NCBI GenBank assembly: GCA_937944485.1
Contig: CALDYU010000021.1
Coordinates: 1-64,000, forward strand
Direction of reading: 5' to 3'
Source of the DNA: an uncultured Flavobacteriaceae bacterium
GTDB taxonomy: Bacteria > Bacteroidota > Bacteroidia > Flavobacteriales > Flavobacteriaceae
Length of the DNA: 64,000 nt
Both the position numbers and the translations under genes were made by a program. This document shows positions 41,760 to 50,905 of this stretch, piece after piece. The stretch's first letter is position 1. Every line of letters begins with the position of its first letter. Under the pieces are notes generated by a model. That model was not told the origin of the DNA and made no database searches. It saw nothing but the letters and a program-made list of their open reading frames with translations.

Positions 41760-42405
41760 TTATTTACTTTCTTGACAAAGGCATAAAGCAGAGATTAAAA
41801 GTGGTACTGGCGGATTTGTCCAATATGCTACCCAGCAAACGAAGCAATCTTCGACGAATTCATCATATTCTCTATCTTCACACTCGCTTTGTGTTTCACC
41901 AGACTTCCTTTGACAAACACCCTTAGCGCTTTTCGAAGTTAAGGAACTAGATATAAATAGTTCATCATTGTATTTGTGTCGTATACTAAGAAATTCCTTG
42001 TAATCAATTTCTTTTTCACTCAAAATACTTTTTTTACCATCTATTTCGATAGTTTTAAAAAGCTTATAAAAATTTAAGTCATTTTTGTTTTGAGCTATAT
42101 ATAAGTTTTGATTATTCGAACTAATTTGATATTCTGTTACCCTATATCCATTTTTTAGTTTTAATGTACTTAGAATTTCATCTTTAAACGATACATCGCT
42201 TATTTTTTCTATGCCTAATTTATTATACAGTAAGTTGGAAACTTCTTTTTCTGATAACTTTTCGGCTTCTCTATTTAATTCATTTTGTGTATATAATTTG
42301 CCATTAAAATATAATCCTCTTTCTACGGTTTCATTATTACTAGTACATGAGAGAATAAATAACGTGATACTGGCGAGGAAATATTTGATTACTTTAATTT
42401 TGCAT
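41760..42405 (-). pseudogene. Cys-rich lipoprotein gene with damaged start
   Basis: The open frame from 42398 to 41760 encodes a lipoprotein-like product: a hydrophobic signal with lipobox FILSCTSNN, a lysine/asparagine-rich middle and a Cys-rich end (VCQRKSGETQSEC, CFVCWVAYWTN, LCLCQESK). It has no in-frame ATG upstream of that signal. The only ATG (42405-42403) is followed by an extra C, and removing that base gives ATG-AAA-ATT-AAA and the complete lipoprotein in frame. Either the gene carries a one-base insertion or it uses a rare ATT start. An annotation beginning at 42023 (87 residues) would be an artefact. Without the shift the product has about 213 residues. Function unknown. Confidence 0.6.
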
Positions 42406-42889
42406 AAATTTCTTTTTTTCGAGTGAAAGGATATTATTTATTTTTTTGTTATGAATTAATAACTTTTTTAGATATGTATTTTACAATTAAATGAATAAAT
42501 AGGTATCTATTTTGAGGTTTCACCTACAAAGGTTTAGTCAAATAAACATGGACTTCTTATAAACATAATGTTTCAGCTTTAAATCGTAAATAAATTATAA
42601 GTTTTTTCTTATTCAAAATTAGGTCTATTGTGTTGTAATATATGCAAGTAAAACCTCATAAAAGTGGAGGTTTTTCCATTATTTTTAATATTTAACAAAT
42701 AATTAATAGGAAAAATCTTAATTATATTTAAAATAATAAAATTGCTCTTATTTGAAATCCCTGGTTCATTTTTTAGATTAAACCTAAAACAGTACTTACT
42801 TGATAAAGTTTTATTTAACCTAGATTTAATAATAATACTAAGCTTCGAAACAGTACGTTAAGGTATCTTTGCCATCCTAAATACGCACC
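42406..42889. other. Divergent intergenic region upstream of ppa
   Basis: This AT-rich gap holds no ORF. It contains a terminator-like hairpin at 42650-42675 (AAAACCTC/GAGGTTTT, nine-base loop, five T) without any plus-strand gene before it. It also contains a -7 match TATCTTTG at 42864-42871 with a TTC rather than TTG at the -33 position, serving ppa. TAACTTTT near 42459 is an imperfect promoter candidate for a transcript ending at the hairpin. Confidence 0.4.
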
Positions 42890-43414
42890 ATGAGTAAGAA
42901 AGAAATAACATTTGATGTCTTAGTTGAGATTCCGAAAGGCAGTCGTAACAAGTATGAGTACGATTTTACTTTAAATAAAATTAGGTTTGATAGAACCCTC
43001 TTCTCGTCGATGATGTACCCTGGTGATTATGGCTTTATTCCTGAGACATTGGCTTTAGACAAAGATCCCTTAGATGTCTTGGTACTATGTACTGAGCCAA
43101 CATACCCAATGGTAGTGGTTGAAGTAAAACCTATTGGTGTGTTTCACATGGCCGATGAAAAAGGACCCGATGAGAAAATAATTTGTGTGCCAGTTTCTGA
43201 CCCTATCTGGAATCAGAAAAATGATTTGTCAGATATAAATCCGCACAGAAAAAAAGAAATTGAACATTTTTTTCAAGTTTATAAAGACTTAGAAAAGAAA
43301 AAAGTTGATGTTGGCGGATGGGGTAATGCTGAAGAAGCTCGAAAGATTTACCACGAGTGTGTTAAGCGCTACGAAGAGAGTGAACATAAGAAGAAACGCA
43401 CTTTTACAATTTAG
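42890..43414 (+). CDS. ppa: Inorganic pyrophosphatase, soluble
   Basis: This cytoplasmic Mg-dependent hydrolase splits pyrophosphate into two phosphates. The 174-residue protein is of family I, with the amino-terminal VLVEIPKGSRNKYEYD, the substrate-binding FDRTLFSSMMYPGDYGF and PLDVLVLCTEP segments. The catalytic DEKGPDEKIICVP, with the acidic metal ligands (DEKIICVPV and following NDLSDI), is also present. A membrane pyrophosphatase gene follows directly, so two pyrophosphatases of different type sit side by side. Confidence 0.94.
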   Translation: MSKKEITFDVLVEIPKGSRNKYEYDFTLNKIRFDRTLFSSMMYPGDYGFIPETLALDKDPLDVLVLCTEPTYPMVVVEVKPIGVFHMADEKGPDEKIICVPVSDPIWNQKNDLSDINPHRKKEIEHFFQVYKDLEKKKVDVGGWGNAEEARKIYHECVKRYEESEHKKKRTFTI

Positions 43415-43432
43415 ATAGGTTTCTAATGTTAT

Positions 43433-43466
43433 AAAGCCACTTTTTATGCTAAAAGTGGCTTTTTTT
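43433..43466 (+). terminator. Terminator of ppa
   Basis: AAAGCCACTTTT/AAAAGTGGCTTT is a perfect 12-bp stem with loop TATGCT and a run of T. Confidence 0.9.
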
Positions 43467-43525
43467 ATTCTATATGATTTTAGTACATTAGCAGCCGTTA
43501 AAAAAAACTAAAACAACTAAACGAA

Positions 43526-45970
43526 ATGGAATTAATAATTCAATTATTACCAGTATTTGGTGTCGTAGCCCTTCTTTATGTGGCTTGGAAAAATGCTTGG
43601 GTTGGAAAGCAAGAAGTCGGTAACGACAAAATGGCGCGAATTGCCAAAAATATTGCGGATGGTGCGATGTCTTTCCTAAAAGCTGAGTACAAAATACTTT
43701 CAGTTTTTGTAGTAGCGGTGGCTATACTTTTATTCTTTAAGGGAAGCAATGAGGAAGGTTCTCACGGAATGGTGGCACTTTCATTTGTTGTAGGTGCAAT
43801 TTGTTCAGCATTAGCAGGGTTTATTGGGATGAAGGTTGCAACTAAAGCGAATGTTAGAACAACACAAGCGGCAAAAACATCTTTAGGAAAAGCCTTAGAA
43901 GTAGCTTTCGCTGGGGGCGCTGTTATGGGACTTGGTGTTGTAGGTCTAGGTGTTTTAGGACTAAGCGGATTGTTTATGGCTTATCAACAAATATGGCCAG
44001 GTGCTGAAAACTTAAATCTAGTATTGAATGTACTATCTGGGTTTTCTCTAGGTGCGTCTTCTATTGCACTTTTTGCAAGAGTTGGTGGTGGTATTTATAC
44101 CAAAGCTGCTGATGTTGGTGCAGATTTAGTAGGAAAGGTAGAAGCAGGTATTCCTGAAGATCACCCGTTGAATCCTGCTACGATTGCCGATAACGTAGGT
44201 GATAACGTAGGTGATGTTGCTGGTATGGGGGCTGACCTTTTTGAGTCTTATGTAGGATCTATTATAGGTACGATGGTTTTAGGGGCATTTATTATCACGC
44301 CAGATTTTGATGGTTTAGGTGCAGTATATCTTCCTTTAGTTTTAGCCGCGGTAGGAATTTTAATGTCTATCGTTGGTACATTCTTTGTAAGAGTGAAAGA
44401 TGGTGGAAATCCGCAAACAGCTTTGAATATTGGTGAATTTGGTTCTGCATTGTTGATGGTAGTAGCTTCTTATTTTATCATTACTGCTATGGTTCCTGAA
44501 ACTATTGAAGGTTTGCCAATGGGTGCTATGGGAATATTTTATGCAACGCTTGCAGGTCTTGTAGCAGGTTTAGGTGTAGGTAAGATTACTGAATATTATA
44601 CAGGTACAGGTACCAAACCTGTAAACTCTATTGTTGCGCAATCTGAAACAGGTGCGGCAACAAATATTATTGCTGGTCTAGGGGTAGGTATGATGTCTAC
44701 AGCTATTCCAATTTTATTAATTGCTGCTGCAATTATTGTTTCGCACATGTGTGCAGGTTTATACGGTATCGCTATTGCAGCGGTAGGTATGTTAGCAAAT
44801 ACGGGTATTCAGTTAGCTGTTGATGCTTATGGTCCTATTTCAGATAATGCAGGTGGTATTGCTGAAATGGCAGAATTAGAACCAGAAGTACGCGAGCGTA
44901 CGGATAAATTAGATGCTGTTGGTAATACAACCGCTGCTATCGGTAAAGGTTTTGCAATTGCTTCTGCTGCTTTAACGGCATTGGCTTTATTCTCTGCTTT
45001 CATGAAAGTTGCGAATGTTAGTTCTATTGATGTATCGCAACCGAAAATCATGGCGGGTCTTTTGGTAGGTGCAATGTTACCTTTTGTATTTTCCGCACTT
45101 TCTATGAATGCTGTTGGTCGCGCTGCGATGGCGATGATTGAAGAAGTTCGTCGTCAGTTTAGAGATATTCCACAATTGAAAGCTGCATTGGAAGTGATGC
45201 GAGCGGTCGATTCAGATATGTCGAAAGCAACACCAGAACAACGTGCTATTTTTGATGAAGCTGACGGATTAGCAGAATACGATAAATGTGTTGACATTTC
45301 TACGAAAGCTTCTATTAAAGAAATGGTATTACCAGGTTTATTAGCGATTATCGTTCCAGTTGCTGTTGGTTTTATTGGTGGTGCTGAAATGCTAGGTGGC
45401 TTACTGGCAGGGGTTACTTCTGCGGGAGTTTTAATGGCAATCTTCCAATCTAACGCTGGTGGTGCTTGGGATAATGCGAAGAAGATGATTGAATCTGACG
45501 GTCGTAAAGGTTCTGATGCGCACAAAGCTGCCGTTGTTGGTGATACGGTCGGAGATCCTTTTAAAGATACTTCAGGTCCTTCTTTGAACATCTTACTGAA
45601 ATTGATGTCTGTTGTTGCTTTGGTTATTGCACCAAGTATAGCTATGTCAGGTGATTCAATGATGGCAAGTGCTAGCGTTCAAAATGTATGGATTGATGAA
45701 GATGGTACAAAACATGAACTTACAGGTAAAGAAATTCATTTTTCCGATGCTAAACAGAATAAGCTTGAAAAGCAAGTGCGTGTCGAAGTTGAGAAAATGG
45801 ACAATGGTATGGCTAAAGGCATTATAACGACTACAGTTACTGAGAATGGCGAAGAAAAAATAACTGAAGAAGTCTTAGAAGGTACTATGGAAGAAGTAAA
45901 AGCTAAAGTAAAGGCCTACAGTGCTAAAAAAGGAAACGCTAAAATTGTAATTGAGACCGATGAAAATTAG
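43526..45970 (+). CDS. hppA: Membrane-bound proton/sodium-pumping pyrophosphatase
   Basis: This membrane pump hydrolyses pyrophosphate and moves H+ (or Na+) across the inner membrane. The 814-residue protein has many helices and the catalytic segments [36 protein letters not shown] and [30 protein letters not shown]. Ala (not Lys) in [15 protein letters not shown] marks the K+-dependent class. The last about 110 residues after [20 protein letters not shown] form a charged extracytoplasmic extension (from about 705, [11 protein letters not shown] to [10 protein letters not shown]) absent from typical plant or E. coli-type models. Ion specificity needs experiment. Confidence 0.95.
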   Translation: MELIIQLLPVFGVVALLYVAWKNAWVGKQEVGNDKMARIAKNIADGAMSFLKAEYKILSVFVVAVAILLFFKGSNEEGSHGMVALSFVVGAICSALAGFIGMKVATKANVRTTQAAKTSLGKALEVAFAGGAVMGLGVVGLGVLGLSGLFMAYQQIWPGAENLNLVLNVLSGFSLGASSIALFARVGGGIYTKAADVGADLVGKVEAGIPEDHPLNPATIADNVGDNVGDVAGMGADLFESYVGSIIGTMVLGAFIITPDFDGLGAVYLPLVLAAVGILMSIVGTFFVRVKDGGNPQTALNIGEFGSALLMVVASYFIITAMVPETIEGLPMGAMGIFYATLAGLVAGLGVGKITEYYTGTGTKPVNSIVAQSETGAATNIIAGLGVGMMSTAIPILLIAAAIIVSHMCAGLYGIAIAAVGMLANTGIQLAVDAYGPISDNAGGIAEMAELEPEVRERTDKLDAVGNTTAAIGKGFAIASAALTALALFSAFMKVANVSSIDVSQPKIMAGLLVGAMLPFVFSALSMNAVGRAAMAMIEEVRRQFRDIPQLKAALEVMRAVDSDMSKATPEQRAIFDEADGLAEYDKCVDISTKASIKEMVLPGLLAIIVPVAVGFIGGAEMLGGLLAGVTSAGVLMAIFQSNAGGAWDNAKKMIESDGRKGSDAHKAAVVGDTVGDPFKDTSGPSLNILLKLMSVVALVIAPSIAMSGDSMMASASVQNVWIDEDGTKHELTGKEIHFSDAKQNKLEKQVRVEVEKMDNGMAKGIITTTVTENGEEKITEEVLEGTMEEVKAKVKAYSAKKGNAKIVIETDEN

Positions 45971-45990
45971 ATCTTAATTTTGTTATAAAT

Positions 45991-46023
45991 AAAGCCTTGC
46001 GATATAGATCACAAGGCTTTTTT
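45991..46023. terminator. Terminator of hppA
   Basis: AAAGCCTTG/CAAGGCTTT is a 9-bp perfect stem with a 12-base loop and T tract on the plus strand. The convergent small gene ends at 46022, inside it. Confidence 0.87.
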
Positions 46024-46231
46024 ATTTTGCCTTTGTCTCTAAAATTACAGCACTATCTTTTTTGGTAATTTGTTCAGTACGTAACTCTTCTAGATCATAA
46101 CCGCCATTATCATCATCGAATTTCCACTCTAGAATGAAATAAGTCAGCATGAGTATAGCTAGTAATCCCAATAAAAAATAAATACCTTTTTTTCGATTCA
46201 AATCTTGTTTTGGATACTTTTTAAGTTTCAT
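46022..46231 (-). CDS. TonB-like anchor-only paralog
   Basis: This 69-residue protein resembles only the amino-terminal part of the adjacent full TonB. The cytoplasmic MKLKKYPKQDLNRKKGIYFL (compare MEVKKNPKKDLTQNSNLYFV) leads into one membrane helix ending in ILEWKFDDDN (compare ALEWKTFYDEP). A short acidic tail follows and the protein ends before any Pro-rich spacer or TonB_C domain. The ATG at 46231 follows a terminator hairpin, and an upstream extension crosses it. It is thus a truncated duplicate or a dedicated anchor. Its role is unknown. Confidence 0.65.
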   Translation of the reverse strand: MKLKKYPKQDLNRKKGIYFLLGLLAILMLTYFILEWKFDDDNGGYDLEELRTEQITKKDSAVILETKAK

Positions 46232-46243
46232 GGCCAATAGCTT

Positions 46244-46279
46244 ATAAAATAAACCATCCCTCGGATAGTAGGATGGTTT
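46244..46279 (-). terminator. Hairpin between the full TonB gene and its short paralog
   Basis: AAACCATCC/GGATGGTTT is a 9-bp stem with an 11-base loop, and on the minus strand TTATTTTAT follows. It lies between the stop of the TonB gene (46303) and the start of the short gene (46231), and it may partly insulate them. Confidence 0.7.
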
Positions 46280-46302
46280 AATTATGCACAATGACTATGC
46301 CA

Positions 46303-47013
46303 TTATTGTTGTAACTTAAAGGTAATAGGAATATTAAATGGAACTCTTACTGCTCTTCCGCGCTGTTTTGCAGGAGTCATTTGTGGTAGCTTCGTAATGA
46401 TTCTTTTAGCTTCCGAGCCTAGGTTTTTGTCTGGGCTTCTGGCAATTTGAATGTTTCCGATGCTTCCATCTTTTTGAATAACAAAATGCATGTAAACTTT
46501 GCCCTGAATGCCCATTTCTTGAGCAATTTCAGGGTATCTAAAATTCTTTCTTACGTGTTTTTGAATTTTTTCATTAAAACATGCCTTCTTATCTGAGGCT
46601 TTTTCACAACCAGGAAAAACAGGCGCCTCTTCTACCAATATAAAAGGCACATCAAGATCTTCTTCTATTACACCAACATCAATATCTTCCATTTTTAAAA
46701 TTTTAGTATCTGGACCTGGCTCTGGAATGTCGATAACGGTTTCAATTATCGGTTCGTCATCTTCTACAACTAGAATCTCTTCTGGGGTTATTGGAGGTGC
46801 AGGAGGTTTGGGTTGTTCTATTTTAAATACCTCCAATTCTTCATTCAAATCTTCATCCAGATGCATGCTCGTATCATAGTTAGGTTCGTCATAAAAGGTT
46901 TTCCATTCTAATGCGGTATAGCTCAATGCCAATACCATGAATAGGCCAGCAACAAAGTACAAGTTGCTGTTTTGGGTCAAATCTTTTTTTGGATTCTTTT
47001 TTACTTCCATCAT
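46303..47013 (-). CDS. TonB-family energy transducer
   Basis: This 236-residue protein has the classical TonB layout. A basic amino terminus is followed by a membrane helix (about residues 17-36, YFVAGLFMVLALSYTALEW). An acidic/Pro-rich periplasmic spacer (about 60-125, PKPPAPPITPEEI) then leads to a TonB_C domain (about 140-236) with FPGCEKASDKKACFNEK, KNFRYPEIAQEMGIQGKVYM, AKRIITKLPQMTPAKQRG and the final FNIPITFKLQQ. It energises outer-membrane transport with an ExbB/ExbD pair. The nearest such pair in the window is at 1081-2167, so it may serve other receptors. Start ATG at 47013 or 47010. Confidence 0.9.
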   Translation of the reverse strand: MMEVKKNPKKDLTQNSNLYFVAGLFMVLALSYTALEWKTFYDEPNYDTSMHLDEDLNEELEVFKIEQPKPPAPPITPEEILVVEDDEPIIETVIDIPEPGPDTKILKMEDIDVGVIEEDLDVPFILVEEAPVFPGCEKASDKKACFNEKIQKHVRKNFRYPEIAQEMGIQGKVYMHFVIQKDGSIGNIQIARSPDKNLGSEAKRIITKLPQMTPAKQRGRAVRVPFNIPITFKLQQ

Positions 47014-47236
47014 TTAAGGTTTTTATCCGCCGATAGGCGAAAGGGTTTAACATTCTTTTCAAGACTACTGCATGCATATCCGGAGTACATACAGTCCGTT
47101 TTTAGGCTCGATAAATGTTTCCATAAACCTATGCGAAGAAAGTTATGTAAAAAAGGAAGAATGAGGGAACGTTGCTTTTCAGTGAGTTAAAGACCAATGG
47201 GAATAAGGGAATTATTTTATAAGCGTCGATCAAATA

Positions 47237-47944
47237 CTAAAAATAATCTAACGCCGTGCCAACTTCTAGCTCGTAAGGAGCCTTATCTTTTTCAAAAATT
47301 CGAGCAGTGAGTGTCTGGCCTTTAAGAATAATTTGATCATTCAGAAGTCTTAGCCAACTGCCTTCTCGTAAACCGACAACAGGAATATCATTGAACTTAT
47401 GAAACTCTTTAATTCGGGTTTCACGAGTTTCTCCGTTATGCTTCAAATTCGGAATAGGGTCTAAATAATGCGGATTGATATTAAAAGGAACCAGGCCTAA
47501 GGTTTCAAAACTAGGTGGGTATACAATAGGCATATCATTTGAAGTTTTGATACTTGGCCCAGCGATATTGCTGCCAGCACTTGTGCCTAAATAAGGAGTG
47601 CCATTTGTTATCACTTCTCGAAGGGGTTGCATTAAGCCTTGTTTATAAAGTTCAGAAATTAGAACAAAAGAATTGCCTCCACCAGTGAATATTCCTTTCG
47701 CGTTTTTTATTGCTTCAATTTGATTTGAAAACGTATGAATTCCCTTTAACGATTTTCCTATTTTATGAAACGCCATAAAGGCAAAGGCCGTGTAGTCGTC
47801 ATGCGACATACCGCTAGGTCTTGCATAAGGGATAAATAGAATTTCATCTACTTCTGCAAATAAATCGTTAAGAGGCTCGAAAAGGTAATCTAAATAAGTG
47901 CCGCCGTAGAGGGTTGAAGTACTGGCAAGTAGGGCATTGACCAT
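47237..47944 (-). CDS. pepE: Peptidase S51-type dipeptidase E (PepE)
   Basis: This cytoplasmic aspartyl dipeptidase-like serine peptidase has 235 residues. The nucleophile serine lies in LGTSAGSNIAGP, with a later histidine in NPHYLDP and an acidic GLREGSW segment, as in dipeptidase E. The ATG at 47944 is one base after the stop of the deoxynucleoside kinase gene; an extension would overlap the kinase. The two form an operon but without an obvious metabolic link. Confidence 0.9.
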   Translation of the reverse strand: MVNALLASTSTLYGGTYLDYLFEPLNDLFAEVDEILFIPYARPSGMSHDDYTAFAFMAFHKIGKSLKGIHTFSNQIEAIKNAKGIFTGGGNSFVLISELYKQGLMQPLREVITNGTPYLGTSAGSNIAGPSIKTSNDMPIVYPPSFETLGLVPFNINPHYLDPIPNLKHNGETRETRIKEFHKFNDIPVVGLREGSWLRLLNDQIILKGQTLTARIFEKDKAPYELEVGTALDYF

Positions 47945-47945
47945 T

Positions 47946-48560
47946 TTAGAACAAACCGTTGATTTCAGCATCGATTTTATTAATAATCTCACCCAAATCT
48001 TCAGGCTTATCTACAAAATCAAGTTCGTCGACATCAATAATTAAGAGGTTGCCTTTTTCATAGCCATGCACCCAGGCTTCATAGCGCTCATTCAATCTGC
48101 TCAAATAATCTATTGATATGCTATTTTCATATTCGCGACCACGTTTATGAATTTGTTTTACAAGGTTCGGAATAGAACTACGTAAATAGATTAATAAATC
48201 TGGTGGCTGAACCAAGCTTTCCATTAATTCGAACAAACTCGAATAATTGGTAAAATCTCTATTGGTCATTAAGCCCATTGCATGCAGATTAGGCGCAAAT
48301 ATATAGGCATCCTCATAAATAGTACGATCTTGAATGATGCTCTTACCCGATTCACGAATTTTAAGAATTTGGCGATAGCGATGGTTTAAAAAATAAATTT
48401 GAAGGTTGAAACTCCAACGTTCCATTTGTGTATAAAAATCATCTAAATACGGATTATCGACAACATCTTCAAAGTTCGCTTCCCACTTATAATGTTTGGC
48501 AAGTAATTTTGTCAAAGTGGTTTTTCCGGCTCCGATGTTTCCCGCAACGGCAATGTGCAT
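47946..48560 (-). CDS. Deoxynucleoside kinase (deoxyadenosine/deoxyguanosine type)
   Basis: This salvage enzyme phosphorylates deoxynucleosides. The 204-residue protein starts with the P-loop GNIGAGKTTLTKLLAKHY (residues 7-24). The substrate-binding RWSFNLQIYFLNHRYRQI and ESGKSIIQDRTIYEDAYIFA (with the ERS/DRTIYED base pocket) are visible, and a lid region KRGREYENSISIDYLSRLNE carries the Arg residues. Family members act on purine or pyrimidine deoxynucleosides, so exact specificity is unknown. It fits with nupC and cdd as part of nucleoside salvage. Confidence 0.9.
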   Translation of the reverse strand: MHIAVAGNIGAGKTTLTKLLAKHYKWEANFEDVVDNPYLDDFYTQMERWSFNLQIYFLNHRYRQILKIRESGKSIIQDRTIYEDAYIFAPNLHAMGLMTNRDFTNYSSLFELMESLVQPPDLLIYLRSSIPNLVKQIHKRGREYENSISIDYLSRLNERYEAWVHGYEKGNLLIIDVDELDFVDKPEDLGEIINKIDAEINGLF

Positions 48561-48859
48561 TGGTACGCTTTTTTATGGTTAGTTTTAACGATTACATAGC
48601 TACACAATATACAACGAATATTAAGTTTGAGAAAAAATAGTCGCTTAAATACGATGAATTAAGTTGGTAATATTACAGCACGAAATACGTTGTTAATCTC
48701 TAGAGGAGGTATTAAAGTGATTTTAAAAACATTTTGATTAGGGTTTTTATGTTTTTAGTTGTTCCATAGCTGTAATACACTTCACGCCGCATAATATTAA
48801 ATAAGCATACTATGTTGAATCGCTCATACTGTTTTAAAGCGATATAATTTATTTGATTT
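48561..48859. other. Divergent intergenic region kinase/M60 lipoprotein (299 bases)
   Basis: This AT-rich spacer has no ORF of interest. TTTATTTG (48848-48855, one mismatch to TAnnTTTG) lies just before the M60 ATG and could set its start. No operator or repeat was recognised. Confidence 0.4.
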
Positions 48860-50203
48860 ATGAAAGAACTACTTCGATTTTATTCTGTTTTTATTTTGGT
48901 ATTGTTGATGGCATGCTCTACTGATGACGGTGGTGGCGACGGAAATGAAGGTGGTGGCCCTGATTCTGAACCTCCTGAAACTCCTGTGGGCAGTGTTTTA
49001 GAGTTTAAGGGTATGGTTGATGGTTTCGAAGAAGCCAGTAGACTAGGTATTCGGTTTGCATCGGCCGATTTTAATCCTACAGGATTTTACGCACCGCCAA
49101 ATACAAAATTGCAGCTTGAACTTAAAGAAAATGAGAATAACATAGACGTTTTTTTGATGGTAGGCACCTATTCTCAAAGTGACTTTTGGAATTTCGAACC
49201 TAGTCATTTTTCGCTAAGGAACGGCGATAATGAAATAAATTCGGGACCAACGGGTGGTATGGTCTACATCAAATATTTTGATGCAGCAGAAAATAGTATT
49301 AAAGTTGCTTTTAAGGATGGTTTTGAAAAGGCTGCGCTCTTCCACAAAAACGAAACTACCGCTGCTGAATGGTCTACCATGTTATCAGAATATAGTGATG
49401 TACCTTTTGCAACTTTAGTTGGAGATCAATCAATAATTGTGGTTTCTAATCAAAAGGCTACTTTATTTAAAGATCAAGATCAGAATTTGCTATTGAACAA
49501 TATAGATAGGGCTATAGCTATTGAAAATGAAATTAGTGGAATGGATAGTTCTTCGGAATTACAGGAACCGATAAAGCATAAAACACTTTTTGTAGAGTAC
49601 GGAAATACCGATTTTTATATGTTCGCATATAACTATAGAACGGCGTATAATTTCGATACGGGAGTACAGTTTGTTTTAGATAATGAGCTGTTCACTAAAG
49701 ATGGTTGGGGACCATGGCATGAAATAGGGCATACGCGCCAAATGAATGCTTGGACCTGGAATGAGACCGTAGAAGTAACTGTAAATATCTATTCACTTGC
49801 AGTCGAGAAGGAATTCGGACTAGCATCAAGGTTTCAAAGAGAAAATACCTGGGTTGCCGTGAACAACTATTTGTCCCAACCTATTGAAAATAAGAACTAC
49901 AATGGCACTGAGGTAGATTTATTTGTCCGCCTAGGAATGTTCTATCAATTGCAATTGGCTTTTGGAGAAGATTATTATAAAAAACTTCATAAATTGTTTC
50001 GCACAGAAAAACCGAACGTTGCCAATGATAATGATCGCATGCGATTGTTTATGGTTAATGCGAGTCGAATTGCCAATGCTGATTTGACTGATTTTTTTGA
50101 AAAATGGGGTTTGAAATTCGATGATGCACAAGAGGCTTATGATAATATAGCTGCATTAAATCTTGCCACTCCAGAAAATGATCTTACGCTGATTACAGAT
50201 TGA
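48860..50203 (+). CDS. M60-like (enhancin-type) zinc metallopeptidase lipoprotein
   Basis: This is a surface or periplasmic zinc peptidase anchored as a lipoprotein through a cysteine near residue 19 (LLMACSTDDGGGDG), with a Gly/Asp-rich tether. The 447-residue protein carries the gluzincin motif HEIGH at residues 287-291 (WGPWHEIGHTRQMNAW), followed by a Glu in the NETVEVTVNIYSL helix, as in the M60/PF13402 family. Such enzymes cleave mucin-like glycoproteins in host-associated species; in a marine organism an algal or other glycoprotein target is possible. An amino-terminal immunoglobulin-like region (about 50-200) precedes the catalytic part. Confidence 0.85.
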   Translation: MKELLRFYSVFILVLLMACSTDDGGGDGNEGGGPDSEPPETPVGSVLEFKGMVDGFEEASRLGIRFASADFNPTGFYAPPNTKLQLELKENENNIDVFLMVGTYSQSDFWNFEPSHFSLRNGDNEINSGPTGGMVYIKYFDAAENSIKVAFKDGFEKAALFHKNETTAAEWSTMLSEYSDVPFATLVGDQSIIVVSNQKATLFKDQDQNLLLNNIDRAIAIENEISGMDSSSELQEPIKHKTLFVEYGNTDFYMFAYNYRTAYNFDTGVQFVLDNELFTKDGWGPWHEIGHTRQMNAWTWNETVEVTVNIYSLAVEKEFGLASRFQRENTWVAVNNYLSQPIENKNYNGTEVDLFVRLGMFYQLQLAFGEDYYKKLHKLFRTEKPNVANDNDRMRLFMVNASRIANADLTDFFEKWGLKFDDAQEAYDNIAALNLATPENDLTLITD

Positions 50204-50224
50204 TTTTTAATGAATTAGATTATT

Positions 50225-50905
50225 TCAACATACGAGCTTATAGCCATACCCGCGTATATTAATTATCTGCACTTTATCGTCTTTTTTAAGTTTTTTGCGC
50301 AGCTTGCTTATAAATACATCCATACTACGGGCACTAAAAAAGTCATCATCTCCCCATATTTTTTTTAGAATTAAAGAGCGGTCAAGTAATTCGTTACGCG
50401 TTTCAGATAAATGAAAGAGTAGTTCTGCTTCTCTATGGGTAAGATTTATTTCTTGAGAATTAAATGTTAGTTTTTGCTTTGTATAATTAAAAATATAATG
50501 CCCAATTTTAATAGTGTCTTTTACCTTTTTCAGACTATTTCTATTTAATAGTGCATGAATGCGAACAATAAGTTCTTCCATGCTAAAAGGCTTTTTTAAA
50601 TAGTCGTTGCCTCCATGTTCGAAACCTTCTACTACGTCTTTAGTTTGCGATTTTGCGGTTAGAAATATAATAGGAATTTGCTTATCATGTGCTCTAATTT
50701 CTTTTGCCAAAGTAAAACCATCTTTTTTCGGCATCATTACGTCAAGTACAAGTACCTCGGGTTTTTCTTTAAGAAATGTTTTGAGTGCTATTTCGCCATT
50801 TTCACAATATAAAACTTCGAAATTTCTGGTCTCTAAGCTTTCTTTTACAATTTGAGCAAGTGCTTTTTCATCTTCTGCTAAGAGTATTTTGATAGGTTGG
50901 CTCAT
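50225..50905 (-). CDS. OmpR-family response regulator
   Basis: This cytoplasmic regulator is activated by phosphorylation. The 226-residue protein has a receiver domain with Asp55 in LVLDVMMPKKDGF, a conserved Lys in DYLKKPFS and a carboxy-terminal winged helix (about 130-226, LTHREAELLFHLSE and ARSMDVFISKLRKKL...IINIRGYGYKL). It overlaps the kinase gene by four bases (ATGA). Three 10-bp-phased TTAAC repeats upstream of the kinase are a likely binding site for this family. Confidence 0.92.
   Translation of the reverse strand: MSQPIKILLAEDEKALAQIVKESLETRNFEVLYCENGEIALKTFLKEKPEVLVLDVMMPKKDGFTLAKEIRAHDKQIPIIFLTAKSQTKDVVEGFEHGGNDYLKKPFSMEELIVRIHALLNRNSLKKVKDTIKIGHYIFNYTKQKLTFNSQEINLTHREAELLFHLSETRNELLDRSLILKKIWGDDDFFSARSMDVFISKLRKKLKKDDKVQIINIRGYGYKLVC

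Noticed and set aside
46972-47190. 72-residue ORF upstream of the TonB gene
   Set aside because: It overlaps the TonB start and promoter region on the opposite strand and has no recognisable features.
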